A DNA stretch of 64,000 nucleotides. It comes from Leifsonia sp. 1010 (lineage in GTDB: Bacteria; Actinomycetota; Actinomycetes; Actinomycetales; Microbacteriaceae). The stretch covers positions 186,001-250,000 of the forward strand of contig NZ_JAVDSL010000003.1 of assembly GCF_031455295.1 (NCBI RefSeq). The letters are read 5' to 3'. Made by a program: the position numbers and the translations under genes. The first letter of the stretch is position 1. Every line of letters begins with the position of its first letter. The notes under the pieces are model-generated. The model searched no databases. It saw nothing but the letters and a program-made list of their open reading frames with translations, and was not told the origin of the DNA. Positions 52,206 through 61,030 of the stretch are shown here, piece after piece.

Positions 52206-52979
52206 GTGGCACCGAAGCAGAACGACCGCGAAGCGCGACAGGCACGCGAGCGGCTGCGCGCCTACCAGGCGCGGCAGACCGTGCACGAGCACAAGGTAAA
52301 GCGCCGCAAGCGTGACAACTGGGTGGCCGGAATCGCGGCCGTCGTGATCGTCGCCCTGGCGGTGGGCACGCAGCTCCTCTACTTCTCCGCAGGACCCGGC
52401 GCGGCGAAGGCCTCGTCGTCCGCGTCGCCTTCGGTTTCGCCCTCCGCGGGCGGCGTCCCGCCGAAGACGCTCGCCGAGGACCGCACCTGGACGGGCACGA
52501 TGACGATCAACGGCGTCCCGCTCGGGGTCTCGCTCGACGGCGCCGCGGCTCCGCAGGCCGTCTCATCGACCGTGTCGCTGGTGGAGAAGAAGTTCTACGA
52601 CGGCCTGACCTGCCACCGCCTGACCAACGGCGGCTTCTACGTGCTGCAGTGCGGCGATCCGAAGGGCGACGGCACCGGCGGACCGGGCTACGAGTACGGC
52701 CCGATCGAGAACGCGCCTTCCGACGACGTCTACAAGGCGGGCACGATCGCCATGGCGCGTCAGGGCAACAACGCCGAGAGCCAGGGCAGCCAGTTCTTCA
52801 TCGTCTACGAGGACACGAAGATCCCTTCGGACGACGCGGGCGGTTACACCGTCATCGGCTCCGTCACGAGCGGCTTGGACCAGCTCAAGGCGCAGGTCAC
52901 CGACAAGGGCATCGAGGGAGGGAAGACCGACGGCACGCCCGCGGTCAAGACCACCATCGACAGCTTCACCCTGCAGTGA
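52206..52979 (+). CDS. Membrane-anchored cyclophilin-type peptidyl-prolyl isomerase
   Basis: This 257-residue protein has a basic cytosolic N-terminus (to about 38), one membrane helix (about 39-60), an Ser/Ala/Pro linker and an extracellular cyclophilin domain. TCHRLTNGGFYVLQCGDP and SQGSQFFIVYED mark the active cleft; the E. coli FHRVI is CHRLT here. It helps fold secreted proteins. The start is GTG at 52206, with CGGAGGACACAC upstream. Cyclophilin next to rel is also seen in Mycobacterium (ppiB). Confidence 0.93.
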   Translation: MAPKQNDREARQARERLRAYQARQTVHEHKVKRRKRDNWVAGIAAVVIVALAVGTQLLYFSAGPGAAKASSSASPSVSPSAGGVPPKTLAEDRTWTGTMTINGVPLGVSLDGAAAPQAVSSTVSLVEKKFYDGLTCHRLTNGGFYVLQCGDPKGDGTGGPGYEYGPIENAPSDDVYKAGTIAMARQGNNAESQGSQFFIVYEDTKIPSDDAGGYTVIGSVTSGLDQLKAQVTDKGIEGGKTDGTPAVKTTIDSFTLQ

Positions 52980-53056
52980 CCGCGGCACGTGCAATAGGCT
53001 GATTCCCAAACGAGGGGCGGCATCCCGCCCGATCGCGCAGCAGCAAGGTGAGGCTC

Positions 53057-54286
53057 TTGGCTACTTCTGAACAGCACCCCTGGGGACGTGTCGACGACAC
53101 CGGCACCGTGTACGTCCGCGAGGGCGACGGCGAACGCGTCGTCGGCGAGTACCCCGACGGTACGGCGGAGGAGGCGCTCGCGTACTTCGAGCGCAAGTAC
53201 ACCGATCTCGCCGGGCAGGTCGGGCTGCTGGAGCAGCGTGCGCGGCGGGGAGCCCCCGCGAGTGACGTCGCCAAGTCCGTCGCCAACCTGCGGTCGGCCG
53301 TCGAGGGCGCGAACGCGGTCGGTGATCTCGCATCCCTCCTGACGCGCCTGGATGCACTGGGCGGCACCGTGGAGGAGCTCACCGAGCAGCAGAGCGCCGA
53401 GGCGAAGGCTGCGCTCGAGGCCGCAATCGCCGAGCGCACCGCGATCGTGGAGCAGGCGGAGGCCCTCGCGGCGCAGGACCCGGCGCGGACGCAGTGGAAG
53501 ACGACGAGCGCCGAGCTCGACGCCCTTTTCGCGCGGTGGCAGGCGCACCAGCACGACGGCCCGCGCATCCCGAAGAACGAGGCGAACGAGCTGTGGAAGC
53601 GGTTCCGTGCCGCCCGCTCGACGATCGAGCACAACCGCAAGGCGTTCTTCGCCGAGCTGGACACGCAGCACCGCGACGTGCGCAACCGCAAGAACGCGCT
53701 CATCGAGGAGGCCGAGAAGCTCATCCCGCTCGGTGCGGACGGCGTGCCGGAGTACCGCCGCCTGCTCGACCAGTGGAAGGCCGCAGGCCGCGCGGGCAAG
53801 AAGAACGACGACGCGCTGTGGGCGCGCTTCAAGGCCGCGGGCGACGCGATCTACTCGGCGAAGGCCGAAGTGGATGCGCGCGACAGCGCCGAGTACGAGG
53901 CGAACCTCCAGCAGAAGCTCGCGCTCCTCGACGAGGCCGAGCCGCTGCTCAAGGCCACCGACCGAGAGACGGCTCGCGCGCAGCTGCTGTCGATCCAGGA
54001 GCGCTGGGACCAGATCGGCCGCGTGCCGCGCGAGCAGGTGCGGCCGATCGAAGACCGCCTCCGCCGGGTCGAGGCCGCTGTCCGCCGCCTCGACGAAGAG
54101 CACTGGGAGAAGAACAACCCCGAGAAGAAGGCTCGCTCCGAAGGACTGGCCAGCCAGCTCAACGCTGCCATCGCGAAGCTGGAGCAAGAGCTCGCGGATG
54201 CGCAGGCCACCGGCGACAGCGCCAAGGTGAAGGCGGCGCAGGAGGCCCTCGACGCGCGCAAGATCTGGCTCGACGCGCTCGGTTGA
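53057..54286 (+). CDS. DUF349 domain protein
   Basis: This 409-residue cytosolic protein is mostly alpha-helical, with tandem DUF349 repeats (FRAARSTIEHNRKAFFAELD, WARFKAAGDAIYSAK and further). The N-terminus PWGRVDDTGTVYVREGDGER is typical of actinobacterial members. I chose TTG at 53057, with AAGGTGAGG just upstream; a GTG at 53048 is possible. The function is not known. It follows the cyclophilin gene by 77 nt on the same strand. Confidence 0.85.
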   Translation: MATSEQHPWGRVDDTGTVYVREGDGERVVGEYPDGTAEEALAYFERKYTDLAGQVGLLEQRARRGAPASDVAKSVANLRSAVEGANAVGDLASLLTRLDALGGTVEELTEQQSAEAKAALEAAIAERTAIVEQAEALAAQDPARTQWKTTSAELDALFARWQAHQHDGPRIPKNEANELWKRFRAARSTIEHNRKAFFAELDTQHRDVRNRKNALIEEAEKLIPLGADGVPEYRRLLDQWKAAGRAGKKNDDALWARFKAAGDAIYSAKAEVDARDSAEYEANLQQKLALLDEAEPLLKATDRETARAQLLSIQERWDQIGRVPREQVRPIEDRLRRVEAAVRRLDEEHWEKNNPEKKARSEGLASQLNAAIAKLEQELADAQATGDSAKVKAAQEALDARKIWLDALG

Positions 54287-54302
54287 TCGGTCGTGACGAC
54301 GC

Positions 54303-54323
54303 GGCGGCGGTGATTTCGCCGCC
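54303..54323 (+). terminator. Weak hairpin after the DUF349 gene
   Basis: GGCGGCG pairs with CGCCGCC around a 7-nt loop, 16 nt after the stop codon. A short stem without a U tract. Confidence 0.4.
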
Positions 54324-54418
54324 GAGTCGCAGTTCTCCACAGCGAGCCTGAGGAAGACGTTCTCCACCGTTCCGCGGACGGCGGCCCGACCGGCGCCGTC
54401 CCGGACGAGGCTGGAGAC

Positions 54419-55051
54419 ATGAACACGATCTCCGCTCCCTTGCTCGACGCCGACATCCTGCCCGTGGTCGAGCTGCTCTCCCTCTGTCTCGACGGTCACC
54501 TGTTCCGCGTCGGTGACGCTTTCGCCCCGGCCGACGCCGTCGACGGGCCGGCGTTGCGGTCGCAGGCGTTCGCCCGCACAGCGCCCGGCTGGGCCGTCGC
54601 CGATCGTGGATCGGCGGCCTGGATCCACGGCACACGCGCCATGGCGCCACCGGTGCCGCAGGTTTGCGTCCCGCCTCGTCGCCGGGGAGGGGCCCTCTCC
54701 CCCGCTGTCGACACGTCGCACCGCCTGCTGGGCGATGACGAGACCGTCGTCTACGACGGAGTGCGGGTGACGAGCCCGTTGCGCACGGCCGTCGACCTGC
54801 TGTGCTCCGGCACACGATTCGGCGACGGCGAGGCGCTCGAAGTCCGGCACCTCCTGCTGCTCGCCGACGTCTCCCCCGCAGAACTTGACGACCGGCTGCG
54901 GAGCAGTCGCCAGAAGGGATGCGGCCTGGCGCGGCAGCGGTTGCCCGCCGTGGCGCGCGCCCGAGTTCCGCTCGCGACCGCAGCTGCGGTCGGTTCCACG
55001 GTCGGTTCTGCGGCCGGCTCGGCCGTCGGCCCGCCGGTCAGCCGCCGCTGA
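54419..55051 (+). CDS. AbiEi-like (type IV antitoxin-like) protein, solitary
   Basis: This 210-residue protein has the segment VTSPLRTAVDLLCSGTRFGD, which resembles the AbiEi/DUF559-linked antitoxin-like proteins that are common in Microbacteriaceae. I see no toxin partner. The tail is Ala/Gly/Ser/Val-rich and of low complexity. The ATG at 54419 has GGAGAC directly before. The last 14 nt overlap the end of rel, which is convergent. The function is uncertain. Confidence 0.6.
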   Translation: MNTISAPLLDADILPVVELLSLCLDGHLFRVGDAFAPADAVDGPALRSQAFARTAPGWAVADRGSAAWIHGTRAMAPPVPQVCVPPRRRGGALSPAVDTSHRLLGDDETVVYDGVRVTSPLRTAVDLLCSGTRFGDGEALEVRHLLLLADVSPAELDDRLRSSRQKGCGLARQRLPAVARARVPLATAAAVGSTVGSAAGSAVGPPVSRR

Positions 55052-57287
55052 CGCGGTACACGTCGTAGACCGCGTCGATGCGGCGCACCGCGTTGAGGAC
55101 GCGGTCGAGGTGGGTGGTGTCTCCCATCTCGAAGACGAAGCGGCTGAGCGCCAGTCGGTCACTGGAGGTGGTCACCGTGGCGGAAAGGATATTGACGTGA
55201 TGCTCGGACAGCACGCGAGTGACATCGCTGAGGAGCCCGGAGCGGTCGAGCGCTTCGACCTGGATCTGCACGAGGAAGACGCTCTTGGAGCTCGGCGCCC
55301 ACTCGACCTCGATCATGCGATCGGGCTCCTGCAGCAGCGACTGCACGTTGTGGCAGTTCGCCTGGTGCACCGAGACGCCCTGACCGCGGGTGATGAACCC
55401 GACGATCGGGTCGCCCGGCACGGGCGTGCAGCACTTCGCCAGCTTGACGAGGATGTCGGGGGCACCGCGGACGAGAACGCCGGAGTCGCTGTTGCGCAGC
55501 TGACGGCGGCCCTTGACCGGGATCTCGAGCTCGCCGTCCGACTCGACCTCCGTCTGCAGCGAGGCGACGATCTTCTCGATGACCGACTGGGTGGAGACAT
55601 GCCCCTCACCGACGGCCGCGTACAGGGCAGAGACGTCCGGGTACTTGAGCGAGGAGGCGACCTCGACCAGGGCGTCCTGCGTCATCAGTTTCTGAAGCGG
55701 CAGGTTCTGCTTGCGCATCGCGCGCGCGATCGCATCCTTGCCCTGCTCGATCGCCTCGTCGCGACGCTCCTTGGTGAACCACTGGCGGATCTTGTTGCGC
55801 GCACGGGGGCTCTTGACGAAGTTGAGCCAGTCTTGACTCGGCCCCGAGTCCGGGTTCTTCGAGGTGAAGATCTCGACGACGTCACCTGTGTTGAGGCTGC
55901 TCTCCAGCGGGACGAGGCGGCCGTTCACCTTCGCGCCCATCGTCCGGTGGCCGACCTCCGTGTGAACGGCGTACGCGAAGTCGACCGGGGTCGCGCCGGC
56001 GGGAAGGCCGATCACGCGTCCCTTCGGCGTGAAGACGTAAACCTCCTTCGCGCCGATCTCGAAGCGGAGCGAGTCGAGGAACTCGCTCGGGTCGGCGGTC
56101 TCCGCCTGCCAGTCCGAGATGTGGGCGAGCCAGGCCAGGTCGGTGTCCACCTTCGCGGGGCCGCCCGAGCTCTTGCCGGTGGTCTGCTCCTTGTACTTCC
56201 AGTGCGCGGCGACACCGAACTCGGCACGCTGGTGCATCTCCTCGGTGCGGATCTGGATCTCGACCGGGCGGCCCTGCGGACCGATCACGGTCGTGTGGAG
56301 CGACTGGTACAGGTTGAACTTCGGCGTCGCGATGTAGTCCTTGAAGCGCCCGGGCATCGGGGTCCAGCGCGCGTGGATCTGTCCGAGTACGGCGTAGCAG
56401 TCGCGCACCGTGTTGACGAGCACGCGGATGCCGACGAGGTCGTAGATGTCGTCGAACTCGCGGCCCCGGACCACCATCTTCTGGTAGATCGAGTAGTACT
56501 GCTTGGGCCGGCCGACGACCTTGCCGCGGATCTTGGCGGACTTCAGGTCGTCGTTGATGGCGTCGATGACCTGCTGCACCAGGCGCTCGCGCTCCGGGGT
56601 GCGCTGCTTCACGAGACTCTCGATCTCTGCGTACAGCTTGGGGTAGAGCACCGCGAACGACAGGTCTTCGAGCTCCCACTTGATCGCCTGGATTCCGAGA
56701 CGGTGCGCGAGCGGTGCGTAGATCTCGAGGGTCTCGGTCGCCTTGCGCGTCGCCGATGCGGCCGGGACGAACCCCCACGTGCGCGCGTTGTGCAGGCGGT
56801 CGGCGAGCTTGATGATCAGCACCCGGATGTCCTTCGACATCGCGACGATCATCTTCCGGACGGTCTCGGCCTGGGCGCTGTCGCCGTACTTGACCTTGTC
56901 GAGCTTGGTGACGCCGTCGACCAGCATCGCGATCTCGTCGCCGAACTGGTCCCGCAACTCGTCGAGGGTGTACTCGGTGTCCTCGACCGTGTCGTGCAGG
57001 AGCGCGGCTGCGATGGTCTTGGCGCCGATGCCCAGGTCGGCGATGATCTGCGCGACGGCGACGGGATGCGTGATGTACGGCTCGCCCGAACGACGCTTCT
57101 GGCCGCGGTGCGCCCGCTCCGCGACGGAGTACGCGCGCTCGATCAACGACAGGTCGGCCTTCGGGTGGTGCATCCGCACCGTACGCATCAGCGTCTCGAC
57201 AGCACCGCCGGACGGCTGCGCTCGCGAGAAGATGCGCGGCACCAGACGGCGCAGGGAAGCGCTCTGCGATGTCGTCGTATCAACCAT
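55038..57287 (-). CDS. rel: Bifunctional (p)ppGpp synthetase/hydrolase
   Basis: Rel makes and breaks the alarmone (p)ppGpp and drives the stringent response. The 749-residue protein has the HD hydrolase (LLHDTVEDTEYTLDEL), the synthetase (GRPKQYYSIYQKMVV, YQSLHTTVIGPQGRPVEIQIRT split), a TGS domain (VYVFTPKGRVIGLPAGATP), a zinc-finger-like region (KCCTPVPGDPIVG) and a C-terminal ACT domain. The ATG at 57287 has AGGAGG upstream. A CATAAT -10 at 57313-57308 could drive it separately from the sec genes. Confidence 0.97.
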   Translation of the reverse strand: MVDTTTSQSASLRRLVPRIFSRAQPSGGAVETLMRTVRMHHPKADLSLIERAYSVAERAHRGQKRRSGEPYITHPVAVAQIIADLGIGAKTIAAALLHDTVEDTEYTLDELRDQFGDEIAMLVDGVTKLDKVKYGDSAQAETVRKMIVAMSKDIRVLIIKLADRLHNARTWGFVPAASATRKATETLEIYAPLAHRLGIQAIKWELEDLSFAVLYPKLYAEIESLVKQRTPERERLVQQVIDAINDDLKSAKIRGKVVGRPKQYYSIYQKMVVRGREFDDIYDLVGIRVLVNTVRDCYAVLGQIHARWTPMPGRFKDYIATPKFNLYQSLHTTVIGPQGRPVEIQIRTEEMHQRAEFGVAAHWKYKEQTTGKSSGGPAKVDTDLAWLAHISDWQAETADPSEFLDSLRFEIGAKEVYVFTPKGRVIGLPAGATPVDFAYAVHTEVGHRTMGAKVNGRLVPLESSLNTGDVVEIFTSKNPDSGPSQDWLNFVKSPRARNKIRQWFTKERRDEAIEQGKDAIARAMRKQNLPLQKLMTQDALVEVASSLKYPDVSALYAAVGEGHVSTQSVIEKIVASLQTEVESDGELEIPVKGRRQLRNSDSGVLVRGAPDILVKLAKCCTPVPGDPIVGFITRGQGVSVHQANCHNVQSLLQEPDRMIEVEWAPSSKSVFLVQIQVEALDRSGLLSDVTRVLSEHHVNILSATVTTSSDRLALSRFVFEMGDTTHLDRVLNAVRRIDAVYDVYRVSGG

Positions 57288-57307
57288 TCGCGCGCCTCCT
57301 GTCGTCC

Positions 57308-57313
57308 ATTATG
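57308..57313 (-). promoter_or_regulatory. Candidate -10 box for rel
   Basis: CATAAT (5 of 6 to consensus) on the minus strand lies in the 69-nt gap before rel and would give a leader of about 13 nt. GTGACA lies 20 nt upstream as a poor -35. Confidence 0.4.
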
Positions 57314-57356
57314 ACCGCTCCGGAACACCGTTCTGTCACGGTGCGGGATCTCGGTC

Positions 57357-57725
57357 TTAGACGATCGCTCCTGGCGTACCGTCGTCGCGCAGGACGGGAC
57401 CGCCCTCGGCGTGCCAGGCGCTCATCCCGCCCGCGACGTTGGCGACCGGATAGTTGGCCTCGATGAGCGCATCGGTGACCATTCGCGACCGGGCCCCGCT
57501 CCGGCAGATGACCAGCAGCTGCTGGTCCTCCGGAAGTTCATGCTGCCGCTCCCCCAGCTCACCGAGGGGGATGTGGTGCGCGCCGGGAGCATGCCCGGCC
57601 TCCCACTCGAACGGCTCGCGCACGTCGAGCAGCCACGCGTCACCCGCGTCGGTCAGCTCGCGCGCACGCGCGACGGAGATCTCGTCCTCGGGGAGGAAAG
57701 GCGTCTGCGGGGCGGCGTCGGTCAT
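57357..57725 (-). CDS. Rhodanese-like sulfurtransferase
   Basis: This 122-residue single-domain rhodanese has the active-site loop CRSGARSR (Cys about residue 74) and LLDVREPFEWEAGHAPGAHHI. It may transfer sulfur from thiosulfate or persulfides. It lies 9 nt after secF and before rel, an unusual insertion into the secDF-rel order. The ATG at 57725 has a weak site. Confidence 0.92.
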   Translation of the reverse strand: MTDAAPQTPFLPEDEISVARARELTDAGDAWLLDVREPFEWEAGHAPGAHHIPLGELGERQHELPEDQQLLVICRSGARSRMVTDALIEANYPVANVAGGMSAWHAEGGPVLRDDGTPGAIV

Positions 57726-57734
57726 CCGGCCAGG

Positions 57735-58754
57735 CTACTCCGCGGCCGCTGCGACAGCGTCGGCCTTGACTTCGGCCTTCGGTCGGATCGACAGCACCTT
57801 CTGGTCGTGCTTCCGGATCGCCGGCTCCTTCTCACGGAACTGCGAGTACATCGGCGCGGCCAGGAAGATGGTCGAGTAGGTGCCGACGATGATGCCGATC
57901 AGCAGCGCGAGCGAGATGTCGCGCAGCGTCGCCGCACCGAGCGCGTAGGCACCGATGAACAGGATGGACGCGACAGGAAGCACCGCGACGACCGCCGTGT
58001 TGATCGACCGCACCAGGGTCTGGTTGACCGCCAGATTCACTGACTCGGCGAACGTGCGTCGGGTCAGCTCCATCTCCTCCTTGGTGTTCTCGCGGATCTT
58101 GTCGAACACCACGACGGTGTCGTACAGCGAGTAGCCGAGGATGGTCAGGAAGCCGATCATGGTCGCCGGCGACACCTCGAACCCGACGAGCGCATACACG
58201 CCCGCCGTGATGATGAGGTCGTGGAACAGCGAGATGATCGCGGCGGCGGACATCTTCCAGGTGCGGAAGTAGAGCGCCATGGCGATGAAGGCCAGCAGCA
58301 GGAACACCACGAGGCCCTGGATGGACTGCTGCGTCACATCCGCACCCCACGACGGCCCGATGAAGGTCGCGGAGACCTCCGAGGCGTCGACGTCGTACGC
58401 CTTCGCCAGCGCATCCGAGACATCGCGCGTCTGCGTCTCCGACAGCTGGTCGGTCTGCACGCGCACGGCGTTGTCGCCGACCACGCTGACGTGCGAGACG
58501 GCGCTCGGCACGACACTGCTGACAGCATCCTGCGCCTTGCCGGTGTCGGTGCTCGACACGTCGCTCACCTGGAACTGCGAACCGCCGCGGAACTCGATCG
58601 AGAAGTTGAATCCGCCGCGGACGATCGGCACGAGGATCGAGAGCACGACCATGACGGCCGCGATCGAGTACCAGATCTTGCGGCGGCCGACGAAGTCGAT
58701 CGACCGCGCGCCGGTGTAGAGGTCGTTACCGAATTGCACGAGACGGCTGGCCAT
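57735..58754 (-). CDS. secF: Protein translocase subunit SecF
   Basis: SecF works with SecD to pull secreted proteins through SecYEG using proton motive force. The 339-residue protein has six membrane segments and the signatures FSIEFRGGSQFQ, TILGYSLYDTVVVFDKIREN and NQTLVRSINTAVVAVLPVA. The ATG at 58754 shares one base with the secD stop (TGATG). The longer frame is a secD shadow. Confidence 0.97.
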   Translation of the reverse strand: MASRLVQFGNDLYTGARSIDFVGRRKIWYSIAAVMVVLSILVPIVRGGFNFSIEFRGGSQFQVSDVSSTDTGKAQDAVSSVVPSAVSHVSVVGDNAVRVQTDQLSETQTRDVSDALAKAYDVDASEVSATFIGPSWGADVTQQSIQGLVVFLLLAFIAMALYFRTWKMSAAAIISLFHDLIITAGVYALVGFEVSPATMIGFLTILGYSLYDTVVVFDKIRENTKEEMELTRRTFAESVNLAVNQTLVRSINTAVVAVLPVASILFIGAYALGAATLRDISLALLIGIIVGTYSTIFLAAPMYSQFREKEPAIRKHDQKVLSIRPKAEVKADAVAAAAE

Positions 58755-60484
58755 CAGGAGTCCTTCCCCTCGGTCGATCGATCCGAGGACGTCGAGGCGC
58801 CGGCGAGCTCTGCCGCCTTGCGCTCGGCGATCGTCTGGCGGCGAGCCGCCTCCTTGCCCGCTCGCGCGGCCGTTCCCGCCTTGACGGCTGCCGTCGGAGC
58901 CCGGAACTGCGCAGCACCCCGGTACACGGCGCCGAGCGCCTGCGGGTCGAGGCCGGACAGCGGGTGACCGGAGCTGAAGAAGCGCGTCCGCGCGAGCAGC
59001 TGCAGCGTCGGGTGGGTGAAGAGCAGCACGACGATGACGTCGATGATGGTCGTGAGTCCGAGCGTGAACGCGAACCCGCGCACGTTCGCCGCCGCGAGCA
59101 CGTACAGCACGACGGCCGCGAGGAGGTTGGTGGCCTTCGACGCGTAGATCGTCCGGCGGGCGCGTCCCCAGCCGGCCTCCACGGCGGATTCGAGACCCCT
59201 CCCGTCGCGCAACTCGTCGCGGATGCGTTCGAAGTACACGATGAAGGAGTCGGCCGTGAAGCCGATCGCGACGATCAGACCCGCGACACCCGCGAGGGAG
59301 AGCCGGTAGTCGTAGTGCCACGAGAGCAGCGAGATCGTCAGCCATGTCAGCACGCCGGCCACGACCAGGGAGAAGATCGTGACGAGACCGAGCAGACGGT
59401 ACTGGAAGAACGTGTAGATGGCGACCAGGATGAGGCCGATCAGACCCGCGATCAGACCGGCGAGCAGCTGGGCGGTACCGAGGGTCGCCGAGATGGTGTC
59501 CTGGCTCTGCACCTTGAAGCTGAACGGCAGCGCGCCGAACTTCAGCTGATCGGCGAGGGCCTTCGCGGTCGTCTCGGTGAAGTTACCGGTGATCTGCGGC
59601 TTGCCGTCCGTGATCGCGGCCTGCGTCGTCGGCGCGGAGATCACCTTGCCGTCGAGCACGATCGCGAACTGGTTCTGCGATCCCTGGAGGCCGACGAGGC
59701 GCGTCGTGACGTCGGAGAAGGCCTTCGTGCCCGCTCCGTTGAAGATGATGTTGACGGCCCACCGGCCGGTCGTCACGCCCTGCGAGCTCTGCACGAGCCC
59801 GGCGTTCGCGTCGCTGATGTCCTGACCCTTGACCTCGACCGGACCCAGCAGGTACTTGACCGTGTTCTGGTCGTCACACGTGATCAGCGGCTGGTCCGTC
59901 GGCGCGGAGCTCGTCGTCTTGTTCTTGTTGGCCTTGCAGTCGTAGGCGTTGAAGTCGGCCTGCAGCTTCGGCGTCACCCAGGCGAGGTCGCTGCCGTTCG
60001 TCGGCTTCGTCGACGGGGTCGCCTGCAGGCCGGGCGCCGGCGACGGTGCCGGGGTGGCCTTGCCGTCCGCACCCACGACCTCGTTGGTCGGCCCGCCGGC
60101 GATGAGCACCGGGCGGAAGTCGAGACGTGCGCTCGACTTCACGCGGTCGAGCGTCGCCTGGTCCGGCTTGCCGGGCAGCGAGACGACGATGTTCTTCGAG
60201 CCCTCGGTGGAGATCTGCGCCTCGGACACGCCCGACGCGTCGATGCGCTGCCGGATGATCGACACCGCCTGGTCGAGCTGCTGCTGCTGCACCGACTGGC
60301 CGTTCTCGACCTGCGGGGCGAGGATGATCTGCGTTCCCCCCTCGAGGTCGAGGGCGAGCTTCGGCAGCCAGGTGGCATTGCTGAACAGGACGCCTGCCGT
60401 GAGGGTGCCGAGGAGCACCACCACGATGACGCCGAGCCACGTCAGCGAACGCCAGGCTTTCTTGACCGGGGTCGACTTTGCCAC
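58754..60484 (-). CDS. secD: Protein translocase subunit SecD
   Basis: SecD drives the late step of protein export. The 576-residue protein has a first membrane helix, the periplasmic P1 domain with LALDLEGGTQIIL, and five C-terminal helices with GFTADSFIVYFERIRDELR. P1 has an actinobacterial insertion of about 50 residues that contains two cysteines (YDCKANKN and ITCDDQ), which may form a disulfide. The start is GTG at 60484; the C-terminus is a long basic tail. Confidence 0.97.
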   Translation of the reverse strand: MAKSTPVKKAWRSLTWLGVIVVVLLGTLTAGVLFSNATWLPKLALDLEGGTQIILAPQVENGQSVQQQQLDQAVSIIRQRIDASGVSEAQISTEGSKNIVVSLPGKPDQATLDRVKSSARLDFRPVLIAGGPTNEVVGADGKATPAPSPAPGLQATPSTKPTNGSDLAWVTPKLQADFNAYDCKANKNKTTSSAPTDQPLITCDDQNTVKYLLGPVEVKGQDISDANAGLVQSSQGVTTGRWAVNIIFNGAGTKAFSDVTTRLVGLQGSQNQFAIVLDGKVISAPTTQAAITDGKPQITGNFTETTAKALADQLKFGALPFSFKVQSQDTISATLGTAQLLAGLIAGLIGLILVAIYTFFQYRLLGLVTIFSLVVAGVLTWLTISLLSWHYDYRLSLAGVAGLIVAIGFTADSFIVYFERIRDELRDGRGLESAVEAGWGRARRTIYASKATNLLAAVVLYVLAAANVRGFAFTLGLTTIIDVIVVLLFTHPTLQLLARTRFFSSGHPLSGLDPQALGAVYRGAAQFRAPTAAVKAGTAARAGKEAARRQTIAERKAAELAGASTSSDRSTEGKDS

Positions 60485-60546
60485 CAGGAACTCAGCTTTC
60501 TACGAGCGCTCCGACGCCGCGTGGGCGCCGGAGCACAGGGGATGTG

Positions 60547-60969
60547 TCAGTCGTCGCTCTTCGAGCCGGGCTTCTTGGGCGAGTCGTCGAGACGCTCGCC
60601 GTACTCCGGCGTCGTGGAGTCGGACGCGTCGTGGGTGATCGCGTGGTCCTCGTTGAGCTCGACACCGGTCGCCTCGGCGTCGTCGCTCGTGGCCTCCGCG
60701 TTCGTGGGCTCGACGACGCGGGCGAGCACCTGGCGGTGCACCTTGACGACGTGGCCGGGGCTCGTCTCGATGGTGGCGGTGTTGTCGTCCTCGTTGACGG
60801 ACAGGAGCGTGCCGTAGAGACCGAAGTTGGTCATGACCTCGGCGCCGGGCACCATCTTCGAACGCGTCTCCTCCTGCTCCTTGCGCCGCTTGCGGCTGTT
60901 CCGGAACATGAAGAACACGAGGGCCGCCAGGATGACGACCATCAGGATGGTCAACGGGTCAAAGACCAT
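60547..60969 (-). CDS. yajC: Preprotein translocase accessory subunit YajC
   Basis: YajC binds SecDF. The 140-residue protein has one N-terminal membrane helix (about 5-22), the basic NSRKRRKEQEE segment and the PGAEVMTNFGLYGTLLSV motif. A Glu/Asp/Ser-rich tail of about 50 residues follows. It is the first gene of yajC-secD-secF. The ATG at 60969 has AAAGG about 12 nt upstream. Confidence 0.95.
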   Translation of the reverse strand: MVFDPLTILMVVILAALVFFMFRNSRKRRKEQEETRSKMVPGAEVMTNFGLYGTLLSVNEDDNTATIETSPGHVVKVHRQVLARVVEPTNAEATSDDAEATGVELNEDHAITHDASDSTTPEYGERLDDSPKKPGSKSDD

Positions 60970-61004
60970 GAAGCTGCCGAACCTTTCGATGGGGGCAAGG
61001 GGGT

Positions 61005-61018
61005 TGGCCGAACGGCCA
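61005..61018 (-). terminator. Short hairpin between ruvB and yajC
   Basis: TGGCCG pairs with CGGCCA around a 2-nt loop, 8 nt after the ruvB stop. It may weakly end ruvCAB transcription or sit in the yajC leader. Confidence 0.35.
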
Positions 61019-61024
61019 GCTTGG

Positions 61025-61030
61025 ATTATA
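61025..61030 (-). promoter_or_regulatory. Candidate -10 box for yajC-secDF
   Basis: A consensus TATAAT overlaps the TAA stop of ruvB. It is rare in such G+C-rich DNA and would give a leader of about 49 nt. No good -35 is seen. Confidence 0.4.
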
